A stretch of 64,000 bases of DNA, taken from NCBI RefSeq assembly GCF_002933295.1, contig NZ_PSSW01000001.1, positions 248,001 through 312,000 of the forward strand, read 5' to 3'. The translations under genes were made by a program, and so were the position numbers. Shown piece after piece: positions 1 to 10,071 of this stretch (position 1 is its first letter; every line of letters begins with the position of its first letter). The notes under the pieces were generated by a model. That model ran no database searches, was not told where the DNA came from, and was given only the letters and a program-made list of their open reading frames with translations. Source of the DNA: Marinobacter flavimaris (GTDB taxonomy: Bacteria; Pseudomonadota; Gammaproteobacteria; Pseudomonadales; Oleiphilaceae).

Positions 1-82
1 AGGCGGTCCCTGAGCTGGTGTAAAATATCGCCCTTCATTCATTTGTGGGCTCGCGCTGAGCTCCGGGAATTCCAAGCCTTCT

Positions 83-1429
83 ATGACAGATAACACCCAG
101 ACCCCCGCCTCGTCCGGCAACGGCAAAGTCGGTTTCATCAGCCTCGGTTGTCCCAAGGCTCTCGTCGACTCCGAGCGCATTCTTACGCAGCTCAGGCTGG
201 ACGGCTACGATGTTGTCCCGACCTATGACGACGCCGACATTGTTGTGGTCAACACCTGCGGATTTATCGATGCCGCCAAACAGGAGTCGCTGGACGCGAT
301 CGGTGAGGCCATCAGCGAAAACGGCAAGGTGATTGTCACCGGTTGTATGGGTGTAGAGGCCGACAAGATTCGCGATACTCACCCGGGTGTGCTGGCGGTT
401 TCCGGCCCCCACGCCTATGAAGAAGTGGTCGGCGCGGTTCACCAGTTCGTTCCGCAGAAAAAGCAGCACGATCCGTTCACCGACCTGGTTCCGCCGCAGG
501 GAATCAAACTGACCCCGCGGCACTACGCCTACCTCAAGATCTCCGAAGGTTGTAACCATCGCTGCACCTTCTGCATCATCCCCTCCATGCGCGGTGATCT
601 GGTCAGTCGGCCCATTGGCGATGTGATGGACGAAGCCCAGCGCCTGGTGGATGCCGGTGTAAAAGAGCTGCTGGTCATCTCCCAGGATACCTCCGCCTAC
701 GGCGTCGACACCAAATACCGCACCGGCTTCTGGCAAGGGCGGCCGCTCAAGACCAAGATGCAGTCACTGTGCGAAGCGCTCGGCGAAATGGGCGTGTGGG
801 TACGCCTGCACTACGTTTATCCCTATCCCCATGTCGACGACATCATTCCGCTTATGGCCGAGGGGAAAATCCTGCCGTACCTGGACATCCCGTTCCAGCA
901 CGCCAGCCCGAAAGTACTCAAGGCCATGAAGCGCCCGGCCCACGACAGCAAAACCCTGGAGCGCATCCGCAAATGGCGGGAAATCTGCCCCGAGCTCACC
1001 ATCCGCTCCACCTTCATCGTCGGCTTCCCCGGTGAAACCGAGGAAGACTTCCAGTACCTGCTGGACTGGCTCGACGAGGCTCAACTGGATCGTGTTGGCG
1101 CGTTCAAATACAGCCCGGTGGAGGGTGCCAAAGCCAACGAACTGGAAGGTGCGGTTCCCGAGGAAGTCAAAGAAGAGCGCCTGGCCCGTTTCATGGAAAA
1201 ACAGGCAAAGATCTCCGCTGCCCGCCTACAGGCCAAAATTGGCCAGACGATCGATGTGTTGATTGATGAGGTCGACGAGGAAGGCGCCATTGGGCGCTCA
1301 AAGGCCGATGCGCCGGAGATTGACGGTATGGTTTACCTTAACGACGAGACCGACCTTGTTCCGGGTGAGATTGTTCAGGCGGTTGTTGAGCATGCCGATG
1401 AGCATGATCTTTGGGCTCGGCTTCTTTGA
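83..1429 (+). CDS. rimO: Ribosomal protein S12 methylthiotransferase RimO
   Basis: RimO adds a methylthio group to the conserved aspartate of ribosomal protein S12, using SAM and two [4Fe-4S] clusters. The 448-residue protein has the family layout. An N-terminal MTTase domain carries Cys23 ([12 protein letters not shown]), Cys59 (VNTCGF) and Cys88 (VTGC). The radical-SAM motif is C157-x3-C161-x2-C164 ([10 protein letters not shown]). The last 65 or so residues form a TRAM-like RNA-binding domain. The GCPK and NTCGFID motifs separate it from the tRNA methylthiotransferase MiaB. A TAAAAT hexamer near position 21 may be its -10 box. It is followed by two intergenic hairpin elements and converges with gatB. 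Confidence 0.97.
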   Translation: MTDNTQTPASSGNGKVGFISLGCPKALVDSERILTQLRLDGYDVVPTYDDADIVVVNTCGFIDAAKQESLDAIGEAISENGKVIVTGCMGVEADKIRDTHPGVLAVSGPHAYEEVVGAVHQFVPQKKQHDPFTDLVPPQGIKLTPRHYAYLKISEGCNHRCTFCIIPSMRGDLVSRPIGDVMDEAQRLVDAGVKELLVISQDTSAYGVDTKYRTGFWQGRPLKTKMQSLCEALGEMGVWVRLHYVYPYPHVDDIIPLMAEGKILPYLDIPFQHASPKVLKAMKRPAHDSKTLERIRKWREICPELTIRSTFIVGFPGETEEDFQYLLDWLDEAQLDRVGAFKYSPVEGAKANELEGAVPEEVKEERLARFMEKQAKISAARLQAKIGQTIDVLIDEVDEEGAIGRSKADAPEIDGMVYLNDETDLVPGEIVQAVVEHADEHDLWARLL

Positions 1430-1470
1430 TGGCTTCCGGCTTGGGCACCTAGCCTGCCGAATTTGGGGGT

Positions 1471-1582
1471 AGGCCTCGGCGGGGTGTGCCTCCCAAAAAC
1501 CGCTACGAGCACATCCATGTGCGCTTGGCGTCGGCCATCCATGGCCGCCGACATTTTTGGGAGTCACACCCCGCCAAGGCCT
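1471..1582 (-). repeat. Hairpin element E1 (two-hairpin core, 29-bp outer stem)
   Basis: The outer arms 1471-1499 and 1554-1582 are inverted repeats matching at 27 of 29 positions. The enclosed core 1500-1553 has hairpin A (GCAC-ATCCAT-GTGC) and hairpin B (CGGCC-ATCCAT-GGCCG), joined by GCTTGGCGT. The strand given is the one on which the loops read AUGGAU. The core is identical over 54 nt to that of E4, about 29 kb away, although the arms are unrelated. Confidence 0.9.
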
Positions 1583-1630
1583 CAGAATCTTCAGGGATAG
1601 GGAGCAATCGGGCCGGATAAACAAGGTCAG

Positions 1631-1664
1631 TAGGTCGGATCAGGTGAAGCCGTAATCCGACCTA
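1631..1664. repeat. TAGGTCGGAT inverted repeat
   Basis: TAGGTCGGAT and ATCCGACCTA form a perfect 10-bp stem with a 14-nt spacer, followed by a T-rich stretch (tcattttgtttt). A shorter copy with a 7-bp stem lies at 35038-35066. From memory, similar hairpins are common between genes in gammaproteobacteria. It may add to termination after rimO, but the T-run is interrupted. Confidence 0.7.
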
Positions 1665-1714
1665 TCATTTTGTTTTGATGGCCTGTCTTCGCGAGGGCAC
1701 GCCGCCAGCTCGAG

Positions 1715-1825
1715 TGCCGTGGTGGGTAGAGCCTCCCAAAAATCTGGAGCGCCAGGGATGGCGCGACGAAGCCCTACAGGGATGTATTCACGGGCGTTTT
1801 TTGGGAGGCTCTACCCACCATGGCA
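1715..1825 (+). repeat. Hairpin element E2 (divergent core variant)
   Basis: Arms 1715-1742 and 1798-1825 match at 27 of 28 positions. The core 1743-1797 differs most from the common type but keeps the plan. On the + strand, hairpin B is GCGCC-AGGGAT-GGCGC (1749-1764). Hairpin A contains TACAGGGATGT (1775-1785), an exact match to the inner 11 nt of the CsrA SELEX consensus as I recall it. The two GGA triplets (1756-1758 and 1780-1782) are 21 nt apart. Confidence 0.85.
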
Positions 1826-1884
1826 GTCCCCCCAAGCTAGCAGGCTAGGGCCGCAGTCAGAAACCACGACCCAAGCCAAAGGGG

Positions 1885-3336
1885 TCACCCCCCAAGCTTG
1901 CGAACAAGAATCTCATTAAACAGCTTGGGATTCCCCTGACCTTTGGAGGCCTTCATCAGCGGCCCCATAAAGCCACCAAGCATCTTCTTTCGCTTCTTGG
2001 GGTCTTCCTCGTTCTGATACTGCGCCACCTGATCCGGCATGCCCGCTAGAACCTCGTCTACCATGGCTTCCAGGGCGCCGGTGTCAGACACCTGCTTCAG
2101 CCCCTTGGCATCGATGATGGCGTCAACGCTGTCGTTCTCACCGGACCACAGCGCCTCGAACACCTTCTTCGCGCCGGCGGATGAAATCGTATTGTCGGCA
2201 ATCCGTACCACCAGGTCCCCCAGCTGAGCGCCGCTGATGGGCGAATCGGCAACCGATTTCTCCTCCGCATTCAGGCGCGCAGAGAATTCGCCCTGGATCC
2301 AGTTGGCGACCAGTTTTGCGTCTTTGCCCTGGCTGGCAGCTTCTTCAAAGAAAGTGGCCAGTTTCGAGTCGCCGCTTAGCAGGCCGGCGTCGTAGTCATT
2401 CAGACCGTACTGCTCCATAAAGCGGGCTTTGCGAGCGTCCGGCAGTTCCGGCAGGCTGTTGCGAGCTTCCTCAATAAAGGAATCATCGATTTCCACTGGC
2501 AGCAGGTCCGGGCAGGGGAAGTAGCGGTAGTCGTTGGCTTCTTCCTTGGTGCGCATCGACCGCGACTCGTCGCGGTCGCCGTTGTACAGGCGTGTTTCCT
2601 GCACAATGGTGCCGCCGTCTTCCAGAATGTCCATCTGCCGCTCGACTTCGTGGGCGATGGCCTGCTCCATGAACCGGAACGAGTTCAGGTTCTTGGTCTC
2701 GGTCCGTGTGCCCAGCGTGTCGGAGCCCCTCGGCTTCAACGAAATGTTGACGTCAAAACGCATAGAGCCCTGGGACATATCGCCGTCGCAGATGCCCAGC
2801 GACGTCACGATGCTGTGCAGCTTCTTGGCAAAGGCAACGGCTTCTTCCGCGTTGTTCATATCCGGTTCGGTGACCACTTCGATCAGTGGAGTGCCTGCAC
2901 GGTTAAGATCGACGCCGGTCATGCCGTGGAAATCCTCGTGCAGGGACTTGCCGGCATCTTCTTCCAGGTGGGCGTGATGGATGCGAACGCGCTTGGTTTC
3001 ACCGTTTGGCAGATCAATATCCACGAAGCCGGGGCCGACAATCGGGCGCTCCAGCTGAGTGGTCTGATAGCCTTTGGGCAGATCCGGGTAGAAGTAGTTT
3101 TTCCGCTCGAACATGGAGCGGCGCTCAATCTCCGCATTCACTGCCAGGCCAAACATGACCGCGTAGCGGAAAGCCTGCTCGTTGGGGACCGGCAGCGTGC
3201 CGGGCATGGCCAGGTCAACGGCGTTGGCCTGCGTGTTAGGCTCGGCGCCGTAAGCGGTGCTGGAGCCTGAAAAAATCTTGGTCTTGGTGGCGAGCTGAAC
3301 GTGAATTTCCAGCCCGATCACAATGTCCCACTGCAT
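1885..3336 (-). CDS. gatB: Asp-tRNA(Asn)/Glu-tRNA(Gln) amidotransferase subunit B
   Basis: GatB binds mischarged Glu-tRNA(Gln) or Asp-tRNA(Asn) and, with ATP, phosphorylates the side chain before ammonia from GatA amidates it. The 483-residue length is normal. The N-terminus has the GLEIHVQL motif, and the family signature [13 protein letters not shown] starts near residue 142. The C-terminus is the Yqey-like tRNA-binding tail. An AGGAG ribosome binding site lies 9 nt before the ATG. It is the last gene of gatC-gatA-gatB, 35 nt after gatA. Confidence 0.97.
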   Translation of the reverse strand: MQWDIVIGLEIHVQLATKTKIFSGSSTAYGAEPNTQANAVDLAMPGTLPVPNEQAFRYAVMFGLAVNAEIERRSMFERKNYFYPDLPKGYQTTQLERPIVGPGFVDIDLPNGETKRVRIHHAHLEEDAGKSLHEDFHGMTGVDLNRAGTPLIEVVTEPDMNNAEEAVAFAKKLHSIVTSLGICDGDMSQGSMRFDVNISLKPRGSDTLGTRTETKNLNSFRFMEQAIAHEVERQMDILEDGGTIVQETRLYNGDRDESRSMRTKEEANDYRYFPCPDLLPVEIDDSFIEEARNSLPELPDARKARFMEQYGLNDYDAGLLSGDSKLATFFEEAASQGKDAKLVANWIQGEFSARLNAEEKSVADSPISGAQLGDLVVRIADNTISSAGAKKVFEALWSGENDSVDAIIDAKGLKQVSDTGALEAMVDEVLAGMPDQVAQYQNEEDPKKRKKMLGGFMGPLMKASKGQGNPKLFNEILVRKLGG

Positions 3337-3371
3337 AGTTGCTATCTCCTGTAAGGGGGCCTGTCCCGGGC

Positions 3372-4829
3372 TTATTGCGGTTCACGCTGGTGCCAGTCGG
3401 TCACCTGCTGGAACTGATGGGCGGCATTCAGCAAACGGGCCTCGGAGAAATAATCCCCGATGATCTGAAGACCCACCGGGAGACCGTCCACGAAACCGGC
3501 CGGTACCGACATGGCCGGAACACCCGCCAGATTGATAGCGATAGTGAATACGTCTTCCAGGTACATGGTCACAGGATCGCTGGTTTTTTCACCCTGAATA
3601 AACGCGGGTGAGGGCGTGGTGGGGCTCATCAGCACATCCACTTCCTTGAAGGCATTGATGAAATCCTGCTGAATCAGCCGCCGAACCTTCTGGGCCTTGA
3701 GATAATAGGCATCGAAATAGCCGGCGGAGAGAGCGTAGGTGCCCACGAGAATCCGACGTTTCACCTCTTCGCCAAAACCCTCCGCGCGGGAGCGGGTGTA
3801 AAGATCCATCAGATCCTTGGGATCCTCGCAGCGGTAGCCATAGCGTACCCCGTCAAAACGGGACAGGTTGGCGGACGCCTCTGCTGGAGCAATTACATAG
3901 TAGGCAGCAATCGCGAGCTTCGCGTTTGGCAGCGATACCTCTTTAACTGTGGCGCCCAGCTTCTCGTATTCCTTTACTGCGTTGCGAACCTGCTGCTCCA
4001 TCGCCGGGCTTAGCTGATCGCTGAAATACTCCCTGGGCAGGCCGATTCTTAAACCTTTAAGGGGCTCGTTCAGCGTGGCGGTGTAATCCGGCACCTCGCG
4101 ATCAATAGACGTCGAGTCCTTCGGATCAAAACCTGCCATCACATTCAGCATCAGCGCATTGTCTTCCGCTGTGCGAGCCATGGTGCCGCCCTGGTCGAGA
4201 CTGGAGGCAAAGGCAATCATCCCGTACCGGGACACCCGGCCATAAGTGGGCTTCAGGCCAGTAACACCACACAGTGCCGCCGGCTGACGGATCGAGCCGC
4301 CAGTATCCGTGGCGGTAGCTGCCGGAATCAGTCGAGCGGCAACCGCCGCAGCCGACCCGCCCGATGAACCGCCCGGCACCCGCTTATTACCTTGACTCAG
4401 GCCCCAAGGGTTGGTCACTGCGCCAAAATAACTGTTCTCGTTGGACGACCCCATGGCGAACTCATCCATGTTGGTCTTGCCCAGACACACGGCCCCTGCC
4501 TCACGGAAATTCGCCGTAACGGTCGCGTCGTAGGGCGGAACAAAGTTCTCCAGCATCTTCGAACCGCAAGTGGTCCGAACGCCGTTGGTGCAGAAAATGT
4601 CCTTGTGCGCGAACGGGACCCCCGTCCAGGGCGTCGCATTCCCCGCCGCACGCTGCTCGTCCGCGACGCGGGCATCAGCCAGCGCCTGCTCCTCGGTCAC
4701 GGTAATAAAACTGTTGTACTTCGAATCTTCCCGCTTGATGCGGTCGAGGAACTCCTGGGTCAGCTCCACGCTAGAGACCTGGCCGCTATCCAGGTCCCGG
4801 GAAAGCTCTGCTACGGATTTGTTATGCAT
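3372..4829 (-). CDS. gatA: Asp-tRNA(Asn)/Glu-tRNA(Gln) amidotransferase subunit A
   Basis: GatA is the glutaminase subunit of GatCAB. It releases ammonia from glutamine and channels it to GatB. The amidase-signature triad is visible as Lys76 (FAHKD), cis-Ser155 (GGSSGGSA) and nucleophile Ser179 ([10 protein letters not shown]). I start the gene at the ATG at 4829 because AAAGGA sits 6 nt upstream. An in-frame GTG at 4844 would add five residues but overlaps gatC and has a poorer site. The product is 485 residues, and the gap to gatC is 11 nt. Confidence 0.96.
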   Translation of the reverse strand: MHNKSVAELSRDLDSGQVSSVELTQEFLDRIKREDSKYNSFITVTEEQALADARVADEQRAAGNATPWTGVPFAHKDIFCTNGVRTTCGSKMLENFVPPYDATVTANFREAGAVCLGKTNMDEFAMGSSNENSYFGAVTNPWGLSQGNKRVPGGSSGGSAAAVAARLIPAATATDTGGSIRQPAALCGVTGLKPTYGRVSRYGMIAFASSLDQGGTMARTAEDNALMLNVMAGFDPKDSTSIDREVPDYTATLNEPLKGLRIGLPREYFSDQLSPAMEQQVRNAVKEYEKLGATVKEVSLPNAKLAIAAYYVIAPAEASANLSRFDGVRYGYRCEDPKDLMDLYTRSRAEGFGEEVKRRILVGTYALSAGYFDAYYLKAQKVRRLIQQDFINAFKEVDVLMSPTTPSPAFIQGEKTSDPVTMYLEDVFTIAINLAGVPAMSVPAGFVDGLPVGLQIIGDYFSEARLLNAAHQFQQVTDWHQREPQ

Positions 4830-4840
4830 GACGTGTCCTT

Positions 4841-5128
4841 TCACTCGATCACTCGGGGAACCAGATAAAGCCCGTTCTCGGTTGCCGGCGCAATCGCCTG
4901 GAACGCCTCACGCTGATTGGTCTCGGTTACCTCGTCAGCGCGCAGGCGCTGCACTGCATTCAGCGGATGGGCCATGGGCTCAACCGAATCGGTGTCGGCA
5001 GCACCCAACTGATCCACCAGATCCAGGATGTTGCCCAGATCCTTCTCCAGAGCCGAAACCTGCTCGTCATCCACACGAATGCGGGCGAGCACAGCGACTT
5101 TCTCAATGTCCTCACGGGAAATGGTCAC
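4841..5128 (-). CDS. gatC: Asp-tRNA(Asn)/Glu-tRNA(Gln) amidotransferase subunit C
   Basis: GatC is the small subunit that wraps around and stabilises the GatA-GatB interface. The start is a GTG ([17 protein letters not shown]) with GGGAGG 6 nt upstream, giving the usual 95 residues. The open frame runs further upstream, but that part is read from hairpin element E3 and has no family similarity. The motifs VLARI near the N-terminus and PMAHP in the middle are typical. It is the first gene of the gat operon and is divergent from mreB. Confidence 0.95.
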   Translation of the reverse strand: MTISREDIEKVAVLARIRVDDEQVSALEKDLGNILDLVDQLGAADTDSVEPMAHPLNAVQRLRADEVTETNQREAFQAIAPATENGLYLVPRVIE

Positions 5129-5179
5129 GCATTGCCTCCCAGATAAATGAAATGTCATTAATAAATGTTTTGAAAAAAG

Positions 5180-5309
5180 AGGGCCGCTCTGAACTGCGGG
5201 GACGTTCGGAGATCCCTTTTCAAAACTGTAGAGGGCCAAGGATGGCCCGAAACAAGCGCACATGGACGTGCTCGTAGCGTGTTTTGAAAAGGGATCTCCG
5301 AGCGGCCCT
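5180..5309 (+). repeat. Hairpin element E3 (left arm interrupted by 18 nt)
   Basis: The inner arms 5206-5226 and 5281-5301 are perfectly complementary over 21 bp. The complementarity resumes outside this (agggccgct at 5180 against 5301-5309) once 18 extra nucleotides in the left arm are skipped. The core 5227-5280 has hairpin B GGGCC-AAGGAT-GGCCC and hairpin A GCAC-ATGGAC-GTGC on the + strand. The GGA triplets (5240-5242 and 5264-5266) are 21 nt apart. Confidence 0.87.
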
Positions 5310-5400
5310 ACACCGAAGCCGGAAAATCAGGTGGACCATGGTAACAGATTCGAACAATGGCGGGAGGCCCCAGCCCATAAGGTAAATGTGTGAACCGTAA

Positions 5401-6543
<1,143 letters not shown>

Positions 6544-6563
6544 TCCTGTGGGGAGGGCTCGCC

Positions 6564-7469
6564 ATTAAAACCATCTTTGTCCAGGGGCCTGCTCCCGGCT
6601 TCAGACTCCTCATCGTTCTTCTCGTATCGGCAGCCCTGGTGGTTGCCGATGCGCGTTTCGACAAGCTCTCAACGGTGCGAAGTACCATTGCAACCGGTCT
6701 GGCACCCGTGTACTGGCTGGGGAATGCGCCCTACGAATTTTCCGACTGGTTCGCCGGGCTGTTTGAAAATAAACAGGATCTTCAGGAAGAAAATGAAGAT
6801 CTCCGGGCCCGTTTGCTGATCCTCGAGCGTCGCGCCCTGAAATACGCCGCGCTTGCTTCCGAGAACAACGAGCTGCGCCGCCTGATGAACTCATCAGAAG
6901 TATTGGATGACCGCGTCATCGTTGGCGAGGTGGTCGGTGTCTCCCCGGATCCGTTTTCCCATGAAATTATCATCAACAAGGGTCGCAGCGACGGCTTGTC
7001 GCCAGGCCAGGCCATTCTCGATGCCCACGGTCTGATGGGGCAGGTGGTGCAGAGCAGCCAGATCACGTCGCGCGTATTGCTGGTCTCCGATAGCAGCCAC
7101 GCAGTGCCGGTGGAGGTTGTGCGCAACGGATTGCGGGCAATTCTGCTGGGCACCGGCGATACCGATACTCTCGACCTCGTTCATGTACCGGACACGGCCG
7201 ATATCCGTGAAGGCGATCTGCTGGTCAGTTCCGGCCTTGGTGGCCGGTTTCCAAGGGGCTATCCGGTCGCCGAAGTCAGCCGCATTTCCAAGGAGCCGGG
7301 CGAACCCTTTGTGTCCATCGAAGCCACGCCCAAGGCGCAACTGAACCAGAGCCGCCTGGTGCTGGTGGTTTTCCCGCCTGAGAACGCCTCTCTGGCAGAG
7401 GCCGAGACCGAAGAGGGTCAGTCTGCTGCCAACGCTGGCGAAGAAAACACCGTGGGAGGGCAGGACTGA
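6564..7469 (+). CDS. mreC: Rod shape-determining protein MreC (non-canonical start)
   Basis: MreC is a bitopic periplasmic scaffold that activates the elongasome. The conserved N-terminus (IKTIFVQGP...RLL, then a membrane helix) is encoded upstream of the first in-frame GTG (6639), and no in-frame ATG, GTG or TTG precedes that GTG. An ATT at 6564 would give MKTIFVQGP, resembling E. coli MKPIFSRGP, and has GGAGGG 6 nt upstream. A CTG at 6546 also follows a GGAGGG at 6534 by 6 nt. I use 6564 (301 residues), which is inferred. A coiled coil is likely around residues 65-105, followed by the beta-barrel MreC domain with LLVSSGLGGRFPRGYPVA. Confidence 0.88.
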   Translation: MKTIFVQGPAPGFRLLIVLLVSAALVVADARFDKLSTVRSTIATGLAPVYWLGNAPYEFSDWFAGLFENKQDLQEENEDLRARLLILERRALKYAALASENNELRRLMNSSEVLDDRVIVGEVVGVSPDPFSHEIIINKGRSDGLSPGQAILDAHGLMGQVVQSSQITSRVLLVSDSSHAVPVEVVRNGLRAILLGTGDTDTLDLVHVPDTADIREGDLLVSSGLGGRFPRGYPVAEVSRISKEPGEPFVSIEATPKAQLNQSRLVLVVFPPENASLAEAETEEGQSAANAGEENTVGGQD

Positions 7470-7945
7470 TGTTATCGGTAATCAGTTATCCGGTCTTTAT
7501 ACTCTCTGTGGTCGTTGCCCTGGTGTTCAGTATTTCCCTGTTCCCGGTGGGGTGGTTCGAGTTCCGCCCCGAGTGGCTGGGGCTGGTGGTTTTCTACTGG
7601 ACGTTCCGCGCTCCCGCCCAGTTCGGCATCGTGCTGGCCTGGTGTCTGGGCCTGCTGCTAGATGTGCTGGAAGCTACCCCCCTTGGCGTTAATGCCATGG
7701 CCATGGCACTGATCGCCTTTCTGGTACTCACCATTCATCAGCGTTTGCGCATGTATCCAATGCCCCAGCAGTGCCTGATGGTGTTCCTGTTGTTGGGCAT
7801 CAATCAGATGCTGGTGCATTTTGTAAAGCAATTGCTGGGGGCTGATGATGCTGGCTTCAGCTACCTCTGGCCGGCCCTGACCAGCGCCCTGGTATGGCCG
7901 GTATTCTGTATCCTGCTGGACAACATTAACCGCAAACTGGGTTAG
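7469..7945 (+). CDS. mreD: Rod shape-determining protein MreD
   Basis: MreD is a small polytopic inner-membrane partner of MreC in the elongasome. The 158-residue protein is almost wholly hydrophobic, with about five membrane segments, and has the typical features RPEW near residue 33 and [14 protein letters not shown] in the middle. Its ATG overlaps the mreC stop by one base (TGATG), which fits translational coupling. Assignment rests on position, size and these motifs. Confidence 0.95.
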   Translation: MLSVISYPVFILSVVVALVFSISLFPVGWFEFRPEWLGLVVFYWTFRAPAQFGIVLAWCLGLLLDVLEATPLGVNAMAMALIAFLVLTIHQRLRMYPMPQQCLMVFLLLGINQMLVHFVKQLLGADDAGFSYLWPALTSALVWPVFCILLDNINRKLG

Positions 7946-7947
7946 CC

Positions 7948-8553
7948 ATGCCATCAATCATTCTCGCCTCGGCTTCGCCGCGCCGGGCGGAGCTGTTGCA
8001 GCAAATCGGCCTGAATTTTTCGGTTCGTCCGGCGGACATCGACGAAACACCGGAGCCCGATGAATCCCCGGAACGCTATGTGGAACGTTTGGCCCGGGAG
8101 AAGGCGCTGGTTGTGGCTGGGTCCTCACCGGAATGCCTGGTACTTGGGTCGGATACATCGGTGGTGCTCGATGGCGAGATACTCGGTAAGCCGTCAGACT
8201 TCACCGAAGCCCGGGAAACATTGGCCCGCCTCTCCGGCGCCACTCATCAAGTCATGACTGCCGTGGCGTTGGCCTCAGAAGGGCAATGCCAGTCTGTTCT
8301 GGTCATCACCGAAGTTTGTTTCAGGCAGCTTTCCACCGCAGAGATCGACGCCTATGTGGCCAGCGGCGAACCCATGGACAAGGCCGGGAGTTATGGAATT
8401 CAGGGCCTTGGTGGTATTTTTGTTAATGAGCTCCGGGGTAGCTACAGTGCCGTGGTTGGTCTGCCGCTGCAGGAAACCGCCGCATTGCTGGCTGGTGCCG
8501 GTTACCCGGTCTGGAAAAACTGGCCGCGCAGTCTGGAGAGCCAAACATTATGA
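7948..8553 (+). CDS. maf: Maf-family nucleotide pyrophosphatase (dTTP/UTP type)
   Basis: Maf proteins hydrolyse nucleoside triphosphates, including modified pyrimidine nucleotides, to the monophosphate and pyrophosphate. The 201-residue protein begins with the signature [11 protein letters not shown], has the catalytic GSDTSV region near residue 70, and has the [12 protein letters not shown] segment near residue 145. Its position between mreD and rng matches E. coli yhdE, the dTTP/UTPase member, rather than yceF. It starts 2 nt after mreD and overlaps rng by 4 nt (ATGA). Confidence 0.94.
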   Translation: MPSIILASASPRRAELLQQIGLNFSVRPADIDETPEPDESPERYVERLAREKALVVAGSSPECLVLGSDTSVVLDGEILGKPSDFTEARETLARLSGATHQVMTAVALASEGQCQSVLVITEVCFRQLSTAEIDAYVASGEPMDKAGSYGIQGLGGIFVNELRGSYSAVVGLPLQETAALLAGAGYPVWKNWPRSLESQTL

Positions 8554-10031
8554 GCGAAGAGATTCTGATCAACGTCACCCCGGTGGAAACGAGGGTGGCC
8601 CTGGTTGAAAACGGCATGCTGCAGGAAGCCTACATAGAGCGCACCAGCAGGAAAGGCATTGTTGGCAACATCTACAAAGGCAAGGTGGTGCGCGTTCTGC
8701 CGGGCATGGAAGCGGCGTTCGTCGATATTGGTCTGGAACGGGCCGCATTCATCCATGCGTCCGATGTGGTTCCGAGTCAGTCCAATGGCGATGAGCCCGC
8801 CGATACTCCGAAAACCGTTCCCGATATTCGAAGCCTGCTTCGGGAAGGGCAGTCACTGGTCGTCCAGGTGACCAAGGATCCGATCGGTACCAAGGGGGCC
8901 CGCCTGACCACCCAGCTTTCAATTCCGTCGCGGTATCTGGTGTTTATGCCAGGCGTCAGCCACGTAGGTATTTCGCAGCGAATTGAGGACGACACCGAGC
9001 GGGCCCGGCTGAAAACCCTCGTTGAGGAGGCCGCCGCCGAGGATCAGGATGTTCAGGGCGGCTATATCATCCGGACGGCCGCGGAAGCGGCGTCACCTGA
9101 GGATCTGATTGGCGACATGGCTTACCTGCACCGGTTAAGCCAGTCCATACACGAACGCATTGCCCGGGTTCAGGCGCCGGCGGTTGTGTATCAGGATCTG
9201 CCGTTGTTCATTCGCACCATCCGTGACCTGATCCGGCCCCAGACCGAAAAGGTGCGTATCGACAGCCGCGAGAGCCATCAGCGGGTGATGGAGTTTGTCG
9301 AGGAGTTTGTCACGGAATTTGCCGACAAGGTCGAGTACTACCCGGGCGAGCGCCCTATATTTGACCTCTACTCGGTCGAGGACGAAATCCAGAAGGCCCT
9401 GAGCCGAAAGGTCCAGCTCAAGTCCGGTGGTTATGTGATTATCGACCAGACCGAAGCCATGACCACGATTGATATCAACACCGGGGCGTTCGTCGGGCAC
9501 CGGAATCTGGAAGAAACCATCTTCAAGACCAACCTGGAAGCGGCGCGGGCCATCAGTCGGCAGCTGCGCCTGCGAAACTTGGGCGGCATTATCATCATCG
9601 ATTTTATCGACATGGAAGATCCCGAGCACCAGCGGCAGGTCCACCGGATGCTGGAGAAGATGCTGGAGCGGGATCACGCCAAGACCAAGATCACCGGCGT
9701 CTCCGAGTTGGGTCTGGTGGAAATGACCCGCAAACGAACCACCGAGAGTCTTGGTCAGGTGCTCTGCGAACCTTGCCCCATCTGCGATGGACGGGGTTTT
9801 CTGAAAACCACCGAGACCGTTTGCTATGAGGTTTTCCGGGAAATTCTCCGGGTAAATCGCGCCTATGATGCCGAGAGCTATCTGGTGATGGCCTCCCAGA
9901 GCGTGGTGGATCGCCTGCTGGATGAGGAATCCGATAACGTGGCCGATCTTGAAACCTTCATCAGCAAGACCATTCGCTTCCAGGTGGAGCCCTTCTACAG
10001 CCAGGAGCAGTACGATGTTGTTCTGCTCTGA
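8550..10031 (+). CDS. rng: Ribonuclease G
   Basis: RNase G is an endoribonuclease of the RNase E family. It matures the 5' end of 16S rRNA and degrades some mRNAs. The 493-residue length matches RNase G rather than the much longer RNase E. An S1 RNA-binding domain occupies about residues 35-130. The metal-binding aspartates are Asp308 (TIDINTG) and Asp351 (IIIDFID). The zinc-link motif CPIC is Cys409/Cys412. The start overlaps the maf stop, so translation is probably coupled. Confidence 0.96.
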   Translation: MSEEILINVTPVETRVALVENGMLQEAYIERTSRKGIVGNIYKGKVVRVLPGMEAAFVDIGLERAAFIHASDVVPSQSNGDEPADTPKTVPDIRSLLREGQSLVVQVTKDPIGTKGARLTTQLSIPSRYLVFMPGVSHVGISQRIEDDTERARLKTLVEEAAAEDQDVQGGYIIRTAAEAASPEDLIGDMAYLHRLSQSIHERIARVQAPAVVYQDLPLFIRTIRDLIRPQTEKVRIDSRESHQRVMEFVEEFVTEFADKVEYYPGERPIFDLYSVEDEIQKALSRKVQLKSGGYVIIDQTEAMTTIDINTGAFVGHRNLEETIFKTNLEAARAISRQLRLRNLGGIIIIDFIDMEDPEHQRQVHRMLEKMLERDHAKTKITGVSELGLVEMTRKRTTESLGQVLCEPCPICDGRGFLKTTETVCYEVFREILRVNRAYDAESYLVMASQSVVDRLLDEESDNVADLETFISKTIRFQVEPFYSQEQYDVVLL

Positions 10032-10071
10032 TGCCGGGAAACTGCGCCGGTTACCGGGTTAAGGGGGCTGA

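Larger units (their letters stand above)
1430..1884. other. Convergent rimO/gatB gap, 455 bp, with two hairpin elements
   Basis: This gap contains no credible gene. It holds element E1 (1471-1582), a TAGGTCGGAT-type inverted repeat (1631-1664) and element E2 (1715-1825). E1 and E2 lie in opposite orientations. Transcripts reading through from either side would meet long stems, so these structures could also stop both converging operons. Short open frames here are read from the repeats and have no coding support. Confidence 0.85.

Noticed and set aside
35..736. 233-residue minus-strand frame opposite rimO
   Set aside because: It lies fully within rimO, has no recognisable motif and is a typical antisense shadow in GC-rich DNA.
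1471..1582. Elements E1-E8 as integron attC sites
   Set aside because: attC sites are palindromic with variable length, but they need RYYYAAC/GTTRRRY ends and a bulged, asymmetrical L/R structure. The arms here are long, nearly perfect and differ in sequence at every copy. No integrase or gene cassettes are present.
1715..1825. Elements as simple rho-independent terminators
   Set aside because: The stems enclose a conserved 52-55 nt two-hairpin core, most lack a T-run at the stem end, and one copy lies inside the his operon. Termination may be a side effect.
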